Origin: Gammaproteobacteria bacterium
GTDB lineage: Bacteria; Pseudomonadota; Gammaproteobacteria; Acidiferrobacterales; SZUA-150
Assembly: GCA_029880755.1 (NCBI GenBank)
Contig: JAOUNW010000072.1
Location: 1-10,217, forward strand
Reading direction: 5' to 3'
Length of the DNA stretch: 10,217 bases
Made by a program: the position numbers and the translations under genes. Below, piece after piece: positions 1-7,840 of this stretch (the first letter of the stretch is position 1; each line of letters begins with the position of its first letter). The notes under the pieces were generated by a model. The model saw only the letters and a program-made list of their open reading frames with translations, did no database searches and was not told where the DNA came from.

Positions 1-2
1 CT

Positions 3-119
3 CACTTGATAGTCGATGATGCAGATATCAATAATACCGATAGTTTAGGCCACCAAATTGTTGGTACCTATGAAGCCAGTGTTGATATCCTGAGCGTTCA
101 GGGTTCCTGGAAGTTTTAA
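3..119 (+). CDS. C-terminal end of an outer-membrane beta-barrel protein, probably FadL-like fatty acid transporter (5' truncated)
   Basis: An open frame enters from the left edge and ends at TAA 117-119, leaving 38 C-terminal residues. The tail reads GTYEASVDILSVQGSWKF: an amphipathic strand with alternating hydrophobic residues and a terminal phenylalanine, the signature by which the BAM machinery recognises outer-membrane barrels. The pattern G-x-Y-x-A-x-x-x-x-L-S-V-x-x-x-(W/Y)-K-F resembles the last strand of OmpP1/FadL family proteins, which carry long-chain fatty acids across the outer membrane. The operon just downstream encodes fatty acid activation and beta-oxidation, which fits. The barrel assignment is seen in the sequence; the FadL assignment is inferred from the tail and context, because no plug or substrate-binding region is visible. 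An intrinsic terminator follows 24 bases after the stop, so this gene is probably transcribed separately from fadE. Confidence 0.65.
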   Translation, partial: HLIVDDADINNTDSLGHQIVGTYEASVDILSVQGSWKF

Positions 120-142
120 GCGACGAGTTTATTGTGCTTAAA

Positions 143-173
143 AAACCCGGCCTTAGGCCGGGTTTATTATTTT
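143..173 (+). terminator. Rho-independent terminator after the porin gene
   Basis: There is a perfect 10-bp stem, AAACCCGGCC (143-152) and GGCCGGGTTT (156-165), with a three-base TTA loop, followed by a T-rich stretch (ATTATTTT, 166-173). It lies 24 bases after the stop codon of the upstream partial gene. The A-rich run before the stem (140-145) gives some U-richness on the other strand too, but no minus-strand gene is nearby to use it. Confidence 0.9.
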
Positions 174-227
174 CGGAGATTGCAAACCGGCCTATTTGTC
201 CTTTTTGTAACCATTTTATTCCAGTTG

Positions 228-255
228 TTGCGAAATTAGGGGGTTACATTAATAT
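228..255 (+). promoter_or_regulatory. Possible sigma70-type promoter of the fad operon
   Basis: TTGCGA (228-233) and TAATAT (250-255) are separated by 16 bases; each matches the consensus at 4 of 6 positions. The start of transcription would be near 262, giving a leader of about 75 bases for fadE. GTTAC occurs as a direct repeat at 243-247 and 257-261, flanking the -10 element, and GTAACC (207-212) is an inverted copy of GGTTAC (242-247). No FadR-like (TGGTNNGACCA) or clear PsrA-like operator was found here. This is a weak prediction from pattern alone. Confidence 0.3.
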
Positions 256-274
256 AGTTACCGAAGCCGCAGTG

Positions 275-292
275 CCAGGCTGAACAGCCTGG
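275..292. promoter_or_regulatory. Near-perfect 18-base palindrome in the fadE leader
   Basis: CCAGGCTG (275-282), AA, CAGCCTGG (285-292): two 8-base arms that are exact inverted complements around a 2-base centre. As RNA it would fold with a 7-bp stem and GAAC loop. It is not followed by a T-run on the + strand (GTCTAAAAAA follows), so it does not look like a terminator or attenuator end. It could be an operator for a dimeric repressor of TetR or GntR type controlling fatty acid degradation, or a leader RNA hairpin. The structure is seen directly; the role is inferred. Confidence 0.45.
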
Positions 293-337
293 GTCTAAAA
301 AAGGACTACACTAGTAATAAGAATAACGGAGAATAGG

Positions 338-2767
338 ATGGACTTTTCGCTCTGGGTTTTATTGTTACTGGCCGGTTTGTGGGTCGTGGCTTATCTGCGT
401 ACGCCTCTATGGTTTGCAACCCTGGTGATGGCAGCCATTGTCAGTGCATACACTCTCTTTGGTAAGGCCGCCATCCCGTTTCAGTTGTTATTGTGGCTGC
501 TATTTTTACTGGTAGCGATTCCGTTAAATATCCCTTTCCTGCGCCGATCACTCATTAGCGATCGGCTTCTGGTTATTTTTAAAAAGATTATGCCTAGCAT
601 GTCTCAGACTGAGCGTGAGGCATTGCAGGCCGGTACGGTATGGTGGGATGCGGATTTATTCAGTGGCCGCCCCAACTGGAACAAGATGCTGTTGATTCCC
701 AAACCCCAGTTGACGAAAGAGGAACAAGCATTCGTTGATGGTCCGGTAGATGAACTTTGCCGTATGCTGGATGACTGGAAGATTAATCACGATGACCACG
801 ATCTGCCGGCGGAGGTTTGGCGCTTTCTGAAAGACAAGCGCTTCTTTGGCATGATTATTCCGAAGCGCTATGGAGGATTGGAATTTTCGGCACTGGCGCA
901 TTCGTCGGTGGTGATGAAGATTGCCAGCCGCAGTGTTACCGCAGCGGTGACTGTCATGGTGCCCAATTCCTTGGGGCCGGCTGAGTTGCTGATGCATTAC
1001 GGCACCGAAGATCAGAAAAATTATTATTTGCCGAAACTGGCGACAGGCGAGGAAGTCCCCTGTTTTGCGTTAACCGGTCCGGAAGCGGGCAGTGATGCCG
1101 GCGCTATGCCGGATACGGGTGTGGTGGTTAAACAGGAGTTTGAAGGCAAGCCTGATGTTGTCGGTATTCGTCTTAACTGGGACAAACGTTATATCACCCT
1201 GGGTCCGGTCGCCACTGTGCTCGGGTTGGCGTTCAAACTTTATGATCCGGATCATTTGCTGGGCGATACCGAAGAACTTGGCATTACTGTCGCTCTGATC
1301 CCAACCGACACCCCCGGTGTCAGTATTGGCCGCCGGCACAATCCGCTGAATATTATGTTTCAGAACGGCCCTAATTATGGAAAAGATGTGTTTATTCCCA
1401 TGGACTGGATTATCGGCGGCGCGGATCGCGTGGGTCAGGGTTGGCGCATGTTAATGGAAAGTCTGGCGGCAGGCCGCTCCATTTCCCTGCCCGCGTTAAG
1501 TACCGGTTCCGGCAAGCTGGCCAGCCGTTCAACAGGCGCCTACGCGCGCATACGGCGCCAGTTCAAAATGCCCATCGGCAAGTTCGAGGGCGTGGAAGAG
1601 GCCCTGGCCCGTATCGCCGGTTATACCTATATGATGGAGGCCGCACGCACCATGACGGCCGGTGCCGTGGATCTGGGCGAAAAGCCGTCTGTGTTGTCGG
1701 CAGTGGTGAAATACCAGTTAACCGAACATATGCGCCAGGTCGTCAATGACGCCATGGATATTCGTGGTGGTTCCGGTATTTGTCTTGGACCACATAATCT
1801 TTTTGGGCGGGTCTATCAGGCAGTGCCAATCAGTATTACCGTTGAAGGTGCCAACATTCTGACACGCTCCCTGATTATTTATGGCCAGGGAGCCATCCGG
1901 TGTCATCCCTATGTCTTTAGTGAGATGCAGGCTGTCGCTGAATCGGATCAGGCCAGGGCCAGCGAAATGTTTGATCGGGCCTTTTTTGGTCATGTCGGGT
2001 TTACTATCAGCAATGCGGTGCGGTCTTTTCTCCTGGCTCTTACCGGTGGGCGTCTTATACCTTCACCTGTTTCCAACGACACCGGGCGTTTTTATCAGCA
2101 CCTTAGTCGTATCAGCGCCGCCTTTGCGTTTTCGTCCGACGTGGCCATGCTGGTGTTGGGCGGTGCCTTGAAGCGCAAGGAAAAAATCTCCGGACGATTC
2201 GCCGACGTCCTGAGTCATTTGTATCTGGCCTCTGCGACTTTAAAACGTTTCCATGATGACGGTGCTCCCGAGAGTGATGCGGCATTTGTTAAATGGGTTT
2301 GTTACAACTCCTTGTATCAATGCCAACAGGCACTAGATGGTGTTTTGCGTAATTTTCCCAATCGACCGGCGGCCATGTTGATGCGGCTGGTGATATTTCC
2401 ACTGGGTCGTCATTTTCGTCCTCCCAGTGACAGACTGGGTAGACGTATAGCGCGGGTACTCTTAGAACCGTCCGATGCCAGAGATCGTTTGACTCATGGA
2501 ATTTTTATTTCCTCTGATACTGATGACGCTATTGGCCGCATAGAGCACGCACTGGATAAAGTGATCGCAGCGGAAGAGGCTTCCAAAAAACTACGCAAGG
2601 CTGATATCAGTTACCGAATCAGCGCACTAAAGGATCTGGAGGCGTTGTTGACTGCGGCAGTGAATGAAAACATTATTACTGATGATGAAGCCGATTTAAT
2701 CCGTATTGCAGACAAGGCGCGTAAGGCAACAATTATGGTAGATGATTTTGCACAGGACGCAATGTAA
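338..2767 (+). CDS. fadE: Acyl-CoA dehydrogenase FadE, long membrane-anchored form
   Basis: FAD-dependent enzyme for the first oxidation of beta-oxidation, acyl-CoA to trans-2-enoyl-CoA. It has 809 residues against 814 in E. coli FadE. The N-terminus is strongly hydrophobic, with about three membrane segments (roughly residues 4-20, 24-40 and 46-66), so the enzyme is probably tied to the inner membrane. The acyl-CoA dehydrogenase core follows: the flavin/substrate loop ALTGPEAGSDAG (244-255), RGGSG (476-480) and ITVEGANILTRS (500-511). E503 aligns with the catalytic glutamate of the family. From about residue 520 a helical C-terminal region of the DUF1974 type, specific to FadE, continues to the end. 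The start ATG is preceded by CGGAG (327-331) at 6 bases spacing. It is the first gene of a four-gene operon; 37 bases separate it from the thiolase gene. Electrons would go to an electron-transfer flavoprotein, which is not encoded here. Confidence 0.96.
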   Translation: MDFSLWVLLLLAGLWVVAYLRTPLWFATLVMAAIVSAYTLFGKAAIPFQLLLWLLFLLVAIPLNIPFLRRSLISDRLLVIFKKIMPSMSQTEREALQAGTVWWDADLFSGRPNWNKMLLIPKPQLTKEEQAFVDGPVDELCRMLDDWKINHDDHDLPAEVWRFLKDKRFFGMIIPKRYGGLEFSALAHSSVVMKIASRSVTAAVTVMVPNSLGPAELLMHYGTEDQKNYYLPKLATGEEVPCFALTGPEAGSDAGAMPDTGVVVKQEFEGKPDVVGIRLNWDKRYITLGPVATVLGLAFKLYDPDHLLGDTEELGITVALIPTDTPGVSIGRRHNPLNIMFQNGPNYGKDVFIPMDWIIGGADRVGQGWRMLMESLAAGRSISLPALSTGSGKLASRSTGAYARIRRQFKMPIGKFEGVEEALARIAGYTYMMEAARTMTAGAVDLGEKPSVLSAVVKYQLTEHMRQVVNDAMDIRGGSGICLGPHNLFGRVYQAVPISITVEGANILTRSLIIYGQGAIRCHPYVFSEMQAVAESDQARASEMFDRAFFGHVGFTISNAVRSFLLALTGGRLIPSPVSNDTGRFYQHLSRISAAFAFSSDVAMLVLGGALKRKEKISGRFADVLSHLYLASATLKRFHDDGAPESDAAFVKWVCYNSLYQCQQALDGVLRNFPNRPAAMLMRLVIFPLGRHFRPPSDRLGRRIARVLLEPSDARDRLTHGIFISSDTDDAIGRIEHALDKVIAAEEASKKLRKADISYRISALKDLEALLTAAVNENIITDDEADLIRIADKARKATIMVDDFAQDAM

Positions 2768-2804
2768 AAAAATATTCTAACTAAAACAAAATCGGAACTA
2801 TTGG

Positions 2805-4106
2805 ATGGCAAAAGGAAAACGAGTTTTTGTGGTGGACGGTGCCCGTACGCCATTTTTGAAGGCGCTGGGTAGCACTGGAAAATTCAGCGCTGCCGATCTC
2901 GCCGTAGCGGCTGCGCGCCCCGTATTAACCCGGATGCCTTTTCAGCCGGAGGCCATTGATGAAGTAATCGTTGGTTGTGTTATTCCCGCACCCAACGAAG
3001 CCAATATTGCCCGCATTATTGCCCTGCGCCTGGGTTGCGGTAAAAAGGTGCCTGCCTTTACCGTGCAACGGAATTGCGCGTCGGGATTGCAGGCCCTGGC
3101 CAGCGCCAGGGAACGTATTGCACTGGGTTATTCCGATCTGATATTGGCCGGTGGTACCGAAGCCATGAGCCGTGCGCCCGTTCAATGGAATGCAGATATG
3201 GTGAACTGGCTATCAGGGTTAATGCGTGCCCGTTCGCCGGTTGATCGGCTTAAGGCCATCAGCGCCTTTCGATTGAAAAACCTCAAACCGGTTTTTACTT
3301 TGTTACTGGGATTAAGCGATCCATTGGTCAAGCTGTCCATGGGCCAGACGGCGGAGATTGTTGCTCACCGTTTTGGTATTACCCGTGAACAACAGGATGA
3401 ATATGCCTTGCAAAGCCATGAACGCCTGGCTGCCGCCTATGATGCGGGTCACATGGAAGACGAGATAGAAATTCTCTATGACGACAAAGGCAAGCATTAC
3501 AAGGACGATACCGGCATGCGCCGCGGTAGTACCATGGAGCAATTGGCCAAACTGAAGCCGGTGTTTGATCGTAAATATGGGCTGGTGACGTCGGCCAACA
3601 GTTCACAAATCACTGACGGTGCCGCCATGTTGTTGTTAGCCAGCGAAAAGGCCATTGAAAAATACGATTTGTCTGTTCTGGGAGAACTGGTGGATCACGA
3701 GTGGGCCGGGGTAGATCCCAGCCAAATGGGCCTGGGCCCCGTGCACGCGGTGGCCGGATTATTGGCCCGCCAAAAATTGACCATGGGTGATCTTGATCAT
3801 ATGGAATTGAACGAGGCCTTTGCTGCCCAGGTATTGGGATGTCAGGCTGCCTGGGCCAGCGATGACTATGCCCGCGAAGAGTTAGGGCTTAAATCCGCAT
3901 TGGGCAGCATGGATCCGCGGCGCCTGAATCCGGATGGTGGCGCCATCTCCTGCGGCCATCCTGTGGGTGCCAGCGGCGCCAGACTGGTGCTGCACTTGCT
4001 ATTGGCATTACGTCATCGTGGAGGTGGCCAGGGTGTGGCAACACTTTGTATCGGCGGCGGCCAGGGTGGCGCCATGCTGGTCAGGGTGGAAGGGGGTAAG
4101 TCATGA
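2805..4106 (+). CDS. fadI: Acetyl-CoA C-acyltransferase (3-ketoacyl-CoA thiolase), FadI-like
   Basis: Cleaves 3-ketoacyl-CoA with CoA to acetyl-CoA and a shortened acyl-CoA, the last step of each beta-oxidation turn. It has 433 residues, close to E. coli FadI (436). All thiolase signatures are present: nucleophilic Cys91 in QRNCASGLQA, NEAFA (336-340), His385 in CGHPVGASGAR and the acid/base Cys415 in CIGGGQGGA. An insertion at about residues 128-180, with a basic stretch and a hydrophobic patch (KPVFTLLLGL), corresponds to the loop that ties FadI and the mitochondrial trifunctional beta subunit to membranes and partner. The gene precedes and overlaps the multifunctional gene by 4 bases (ATGA), as in E. 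coli fadIJ, whereas fadBA has the opposite order; this and the loop favour FadI over FadA. The ribosome binding site is weak (CGGA, 2793-2796). Confidence 0.93.
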   Translation: MAKGKRVFVVDGARTPFLKALGSTGKFSAADLAVAAARPVLTRMPFQPEAIDEVIVGCVIPAPNEANIARIIALRLGCGKKVPAFTVQRNCASGLQALASARERIALGYSDLILAGGTEAMSRAPVQWNADMVNWLSGLMRARSPVDRLKAISAFRLKNLKPVFTLLLGLSDPLVKLSMGQTAEIVAHRFGITREQQDEYALQSHERLAAAYDAGHMEDEIEILYDDKGKHYKDDTGMRRGSTMEQLAKLKPVFDRKYGLVTSANSSQITDGAAMLLLASEKAIEKYDLSVLGELVDHEWAGVDPSQMGLGPVHAVAGLLARQKLTMGDLDHMELNEAFAAQVLGCQAAWASDDYAREELGLKSALGSMDPRRLNPDGGAISCGHPVGASGARLVLHLLLALRHRGGGQGVATLCIGGGQGGAMLVRVEGGKS

Positions 4107-6130
4107 GTCTGAATCACTGGCGACGTCAAGATCAGGACGATGTGGTTGTTCTGGATCTGGATGTTGCAGGTCAGTCAGCGAATGTCTTGTCCGGCGAAGT
4201 ACTCGCTGAAATGGACCAGCTGTTAACAACGCTGGCGGGTGAAAAAAAGAAGGGCCTGATCCTGCGCTCTGCCAAGAAAAAAGATTTTATTCTGGGCGCA
4301 AACGTAAAGGAGTTTGGTGACATTGAAGATGCTGTCCTTGCCGGGGAGCTGGCGCGGCGGGGCCAGAAGGTATTTGATCGCCTCGAGGCATTGCCCTTTC
4401 CTACCGTCGCGATTATCCATGGTAACTGTCTTGGCGGTGGCTGCGAGCTGGTGCTCGCATGTAAGTATCGTGTTGCCAGGGAAGACGAGGGTACACGTCT
4501 GGGCTTGCCGGAAGTGCTCCTGGGTATTCATCCCGGCTTTGGCGGCACAGTCAGATTGCCAAGGTTGGTAGGAGATGTTGCAGCGCTGGATCTTATGCTT
4601 ACCGGTCGAACAGTTTCCAGTCGGGCTGCGAAACGTATGGGTCTGGTGGATGAAACGGTACCTGAGCGTCATCTCATGCGTGCCGCGCTGGGCCTGATAC
4701 AGAAACCGAAGAAGCGAAAGTTCAGTTTAATAAAGAGCCTGCCACACTGGCCCTTTATCAAGAATATTGTTTTGCAGATCATGCAAAAGAAAGTGGCGGC
4801 AAAGGCCAGTCCGGATCATTACCCTGCGCCTTATCGCATACTGGATTTGTGGCAGCGTGGCGCCAATCTGGAGCAGGAGGCCAAATCCCTGGGCGAGTTG
4901 CTGGTAGGGCGCACCAGTCGAAATTTGGTACGGGTGTTTCTATTAAGTGAGTCCCTGAAACATCATGGCCGTGCCCGGGATCATGGTATTAGTCGTGTAC
5001 ATGTCGTAGGCGCCGGCGTGATGGGTGGCGACATTGCCGCCTGGTTGGCGCAAAAAGGTTTTTTTGTGACGTTGCAGGACCGGCAGCCGGAAGCCATTGC
5101 CCGGGCTATGCAGCGCGCCCATAAATTCTTCAAGAAAAAATTAAAGGACCCGAGAAGGATTGAAGAGGCGCTTGATCACCTTATGCCTGATCTGCAAGGC
5201 AGTGGACTGGGGCATGCTGATCTGGTGATTGAGGCCATCATTGAAAATGAGGCCGCCAAGCAGGCGTTATTCGCTGATGTGGAAAAGAAAGTGTCGCCAA
5301 ATACACTTCTCGCCAGTAATACCTCCAGTATTCCATTGGAAGTGATTTCCAAAGCGCTTAAAGATCCAACACGCCTTGTCGGTCTGCACTTTTTCAATCC
5401 GGTTGCCAAGATGCAGTTGGTGGAAATTGTGCGTGGCCAGCAAAGCAGTGAACAGGCATTGGCGCGTGCACGCTCGTTTACCACGGCGATCAGCAGGTTG
5501 CCGTTGGACGTGAAAAGCAGCCCGGGGTTTTTGGTCAACCGGATTTTGATGCCCTATCTTATCGAAGCCATGCTTATGTCAGAGGAAGGCACTGCAATTT
5601 CCGCGATCGACAAAGCGGCGGTGGACTTCGGTATGCCCATGGGGCCGATATTCCTGGCGGATACCGTCGGGCTCGATATTTGTTTGTCTGTGGCCGAGGA
5701 GTTGTCTGAGCCATTGGGAATCAAGGTGCCGGAAAAATTGCGTGAAATGGTAAAAGAAGGAAAGTTGGGCAAGAAAAGCGGCCAGGGTTTCTATCGTTAT
5801 GACAAGCAGGGCAAGCAGATCGCTGCCGGCCAATCCACAGCGGTCGGTTTGGCCAAGCACACCTTAACCGAGCGCCTGACTCTGCGTTTATTAAATGAGG
5901 CCATGGCATGCTTGAGAGAAGGTGTGGTGGCAACGGAAGATGATGTGGATGCGGGCATGGTCTACGGTACAGGGTTTGCGCCATTCCTGGGTGGCCCCAT
6001 GCATTATGCCAAAGACATCGGTTGGGAAAATGTTTCCCATAGCCTGTTCCGATTAACCGAGGAGTGTGGCGAACGTTTCCGGCCGGATGAGGGCTGGACC
6101 CAGGCGCCACAATCGAAAGAGACAAACTAA
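4103..6130 (+). CDS. fadJ: Multifunctional enoyl-CoA hydratase / 3-hydroxyacyl-CoA dehydrogenase, FadJ-like
   Basis: The alpha subunit of the beta-oxidation complex hydrates trans-2-enoyl-CoA and oxidises L-3-hydroxyacyl-CoA with NAD. It has 675 residues, somewhat shorter than E. coli FadJ (714). The crotonase domain (about 1-190) has the oxyanion motif GGGCE with Glu115 and the second catalytic Glu137 in GLPEVLLGIHPG. A linker of about 100 residues leads to the NAD domain (about 297-480) with GAGVMGG (303-309), Asp326 for the ribose, Ser408, and the His429/Glu441 dyad in HFFNPVAKMQLVEIV. Two C-terminal dehydrogenase domains follow (about 480-570 and 585-660). The usual GAD in the crotonase substrate loop reads GAN (N67). 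ATG overlaps the thiolase stop (ATGA), and a good AAGGGGG (4090-4096) lies 6 bases ahead, so translation is probably coupled, matching an alpha/beta enzyme complex. FadB is the alternative name; gene order favours FadJ. Confidence 0.93.
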   Translation: MSLNHWRRQDQDDVVVLDLDVAGQSANVLSGEVLAEMDQLLTTLAGEKKKGLILRSAKKKDFILGANVKEFGDIEDAVLAGELARRGQKVFDRLEALPFPTVAIIHGNCLGGGCELVLACKYRVAREDEGTRLGLPEVLLGIHPGFGGTVRLPRLVGDVAALDLMLTGRTVSSRAAKRMGLVDETVPERHLMRAALGLIQKPKKRKFSLIKSLPHWPFIKNIVLQIMQKKVAAKASPDHYPAPYRILDLWQRGANLEQEAKSLGELLVGRTSRNLVRVFLLSESLKHHGRARDHGISRVHVVGAGVMGGDIAAWLAQKGFFVTLQDRQPEAIARAMQRAHKFFKKKLKDPRRIEEALDHLMPDLQGSGLGHADLVIEAIIENEAAKQALFADVEKKVSPNTLLASNTSSIPLEVISKALKDPTRLVGLHFFNPVAKMQLVEIVRGQQSSEQALARARSFTTAISRLPLDVKSSPGFLVNRILMPYLIEAMLMSEEGTAISAIDKAAVDFGMPMGPIFLADTVGLDICLSVAEELSEPLGIKVPEKLREMVKEGKLGKKSGQGFYRYDKQGKQIAAGQSTAVGLAKHTLTERLTLRLLNEAMACLREGVVATEDDVDAGMVYGTGFAPFLGGPMHYAKDIGWENVSHSLFRLTEECGERFRPDEGWTQAPQSKETN

Positions 6131-6142
6131 GACAATAATCCA

Positions 6143-7834
6143 ATGAGAGTCGAAAGCGCAAAAAGCATCCCGGAGTTATTCGCCCGTCGAGTGCGGCTAT
6201 CCCCGGATAAACTGGCCTATCGTCAGTTTACCGGAGACAGGTGGCAGGAGATGACATGGTCCGATGTTGCCCACGAAGCCGGCAGGTGGCAAAAGGCATT
6301 GGTGCAGGAGCAACTGGCGCCCGGTGACCGCGTTGCCATCTGCATGCGCAACAGTATTAACTGGGTGTTGTTTGACCAGGCAGCCATGGCGCTGGGTCTT
6401 GTTACGGTGCCGTTATTTTATAATGACAGGCCCGACAATATGGCGTGGTGTATTAATGATTCCGGCGCCAAATTACTGGTGCTGGAAGACGGCAAAATAT
6501 GTTCTGACTTGCTCGGGCAAGTGAAAACCCTTCATAGGGTTGTGTGCGCCAATAATGCGCCGGCCGGTCAGGACGAACGGGTTACTGGCTTGAGCGATTG
6601 GTTGCCGGCGCAAGGGGATTATCAGGCCAATACTGCTTTGACTGAGGAGGACCTGGCCACGGTGGTATATACCTCGGGCACTACAGGGCGGCCGAAAGGT
6701 GTGATGCTGACTCACGGTAATCTTATCAGTGATCTGTTTGCATTATCGTATGCCTGTTACGAAATCAATGGCGATGATGAGTTTTTGTCATTTCTGCCGT
6801 TGTCTCACATGTTTGAGCGTACGGTCGGCTACTACATCGCGATCACAGTCGGTGCGTTGACCACTTTTGCTCGCGGTATTCCCGAGTTGGCGGAAGATAT
6901 GGCAAACCATCGTCCTACTCTTCTTGTTTGTGTCCCGCGTATCTTTGAGCGCATTTACAATAAAGTTCAGGAGGGTTTGCCGCAAGGATCGTTAAAACGT
7001 TTTCTCTTTGAGAAAGCGGTGGATATCGGCTGGAAACGTTATCAAGGAAAAGCCGGGCCCATCGACCACATGCTTTGGCCGGTTTTTGATGCGCTGGTAG
7101 GCAAAAAACTCAGAGGCAGGTTGGGCGGCCGGGTGAAATACATTCTGTTGGGGGGCGCGCCCATGCCAGCCCACCTGTTTAAAACATTTATCGGTTTGGG
7201 GATCACCTTCCTGCATGGCTATGGTCTGACGGAAACGTCACCGGTCATCAGCTTTAATCGCGTTAATGATAACGATCCTTTTTCCGTCGGTGCGGCGTTG
7301 GATAATGTCGAGACCCGTCTCGGAGACAATTCGGAGTTACAGGTACGCGGCCCCGTTGTCATGAAAGGTTACTGGGACCAGGAGCAGGCAACGGCGGAAG
7401 TGGTGGATAAGGACGGCTGGTTCCATACCGGTGATGTTGCAGAGATACGTAACAATCATATTTATATTACCGGTCGGGTAAAAGACATCATTGTTATGTC
7501 GAACGGAGAGAAGGTTTCACCCGGTGATGTGGAACAGGCCATTCTCGCGGATACCGTGTTTGAACAAGTGATGCTGATCGGTGAAGGGAGGCCGAAGCTC
7601 GGTTTATTGGTGGTGAGTTCCCTGGCCGACGAGAAAGAACTGTGTCGGCGCGCGAACAATATGCTTCATGATTTTCCCGGGTATGCAAAGATACGCTATG
7701 TTATTAGTATCACCGAGCCCTGGACAGTGGAAAACGGCCTGTTGACTCCGACACTCAAGACCCGTCGGCAAGAAATAGAAAAGCGTTACGCCAGCGAACT
7801 CGGAGAGTTGTTTACCCAGGCGCATGAATGTTGA
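6143..7834 (+). CDS. Long-chain fatty acid-CoA ligase (AMP-forming)
   Basis: Activates free fatty acids with ATP and CoA to acyl-CoA, feeding the pathway encoded just upstream. It has 563 residues. ANL superfamily motifs appear in order: P-loop YTSGTTGRPKG (176-186), YGLTETSP (360-367), TGD (429-431), GRVKDII (444-450) and the C-terminal lysine motif LTPTLKTRR, with Lys539 as the likely adenylation lysine. LTPTLK together with YGLTETSP points to the long-chain synthetase branch (FAA1/ACSL type) rather than classical E. coli FadD, so no symbol is given, though the role is that of fadD. There is no signal peptide or clear membrane segment. It starts 12 bases after fadJ with no convincing Shine-Dalgarno sequence, so translation may depend on coupling with fadJ. 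This is the last gene of the operon; it ends 6 bases from the convergent mdh stop, with no terminator visible. Confidence 0.93.
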   Translation: MRVESAKSIPELFARRVRLSPDKLAYRQFTGDRWQEMTWSDVAHEAGRWQKALVQEQLAPGDRVAICMRNSINWVLFDQAAMALGLVTVPLFYNDRPDNMAWCINDSGAKLLVLEDGKICSDLLGQVKTLHRVVCANNAPAGQDERVTGLSDWLPAQGDYQANTALTEEDLATVVYTSGTTGRPKGVMLTHGNLISDLFALSYACYEINGDDEFLSFLPLSHMFERTVGYYIAITVGALTTFARGIPELAEDMANHRPTLLVCVPRIFERIYNKVQEGLPQGSLKRFLFEKAVDIGWKRYQGKAGPIDHMLWPVFDALVGKKLRGRLGGRVKYILLGGAPMPAHLFKTFIGLGITFLHGYGLTETSPVISFNRVNDNDPFSVGAALDNVETRLGDNSELQVRGPVVMKGYWDQEQATAEVVDKDGWFHTGDVAEIRNNHIYITGRVKDIIVMSNGEKVSPGDVEQAILADTVFEQVMLIGEGRPKLGLLVVSSLADEKELCRRANNMLHDFPGYAKIRYVISITEPWTVENGLLTPTLKTRRQEIEKRYASELGELFTQAHEC

Positions 7835-7840
7835 AGTGTG

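Noticed and set aside
120..337. FadR or PsrA operator upstream of fadE
   Set aside because: No TGGTNNGACCA match; GCAAAC (182-187) followed by ATTTG is only a loose PsrA-like pairing, so no named regulator is claimed.
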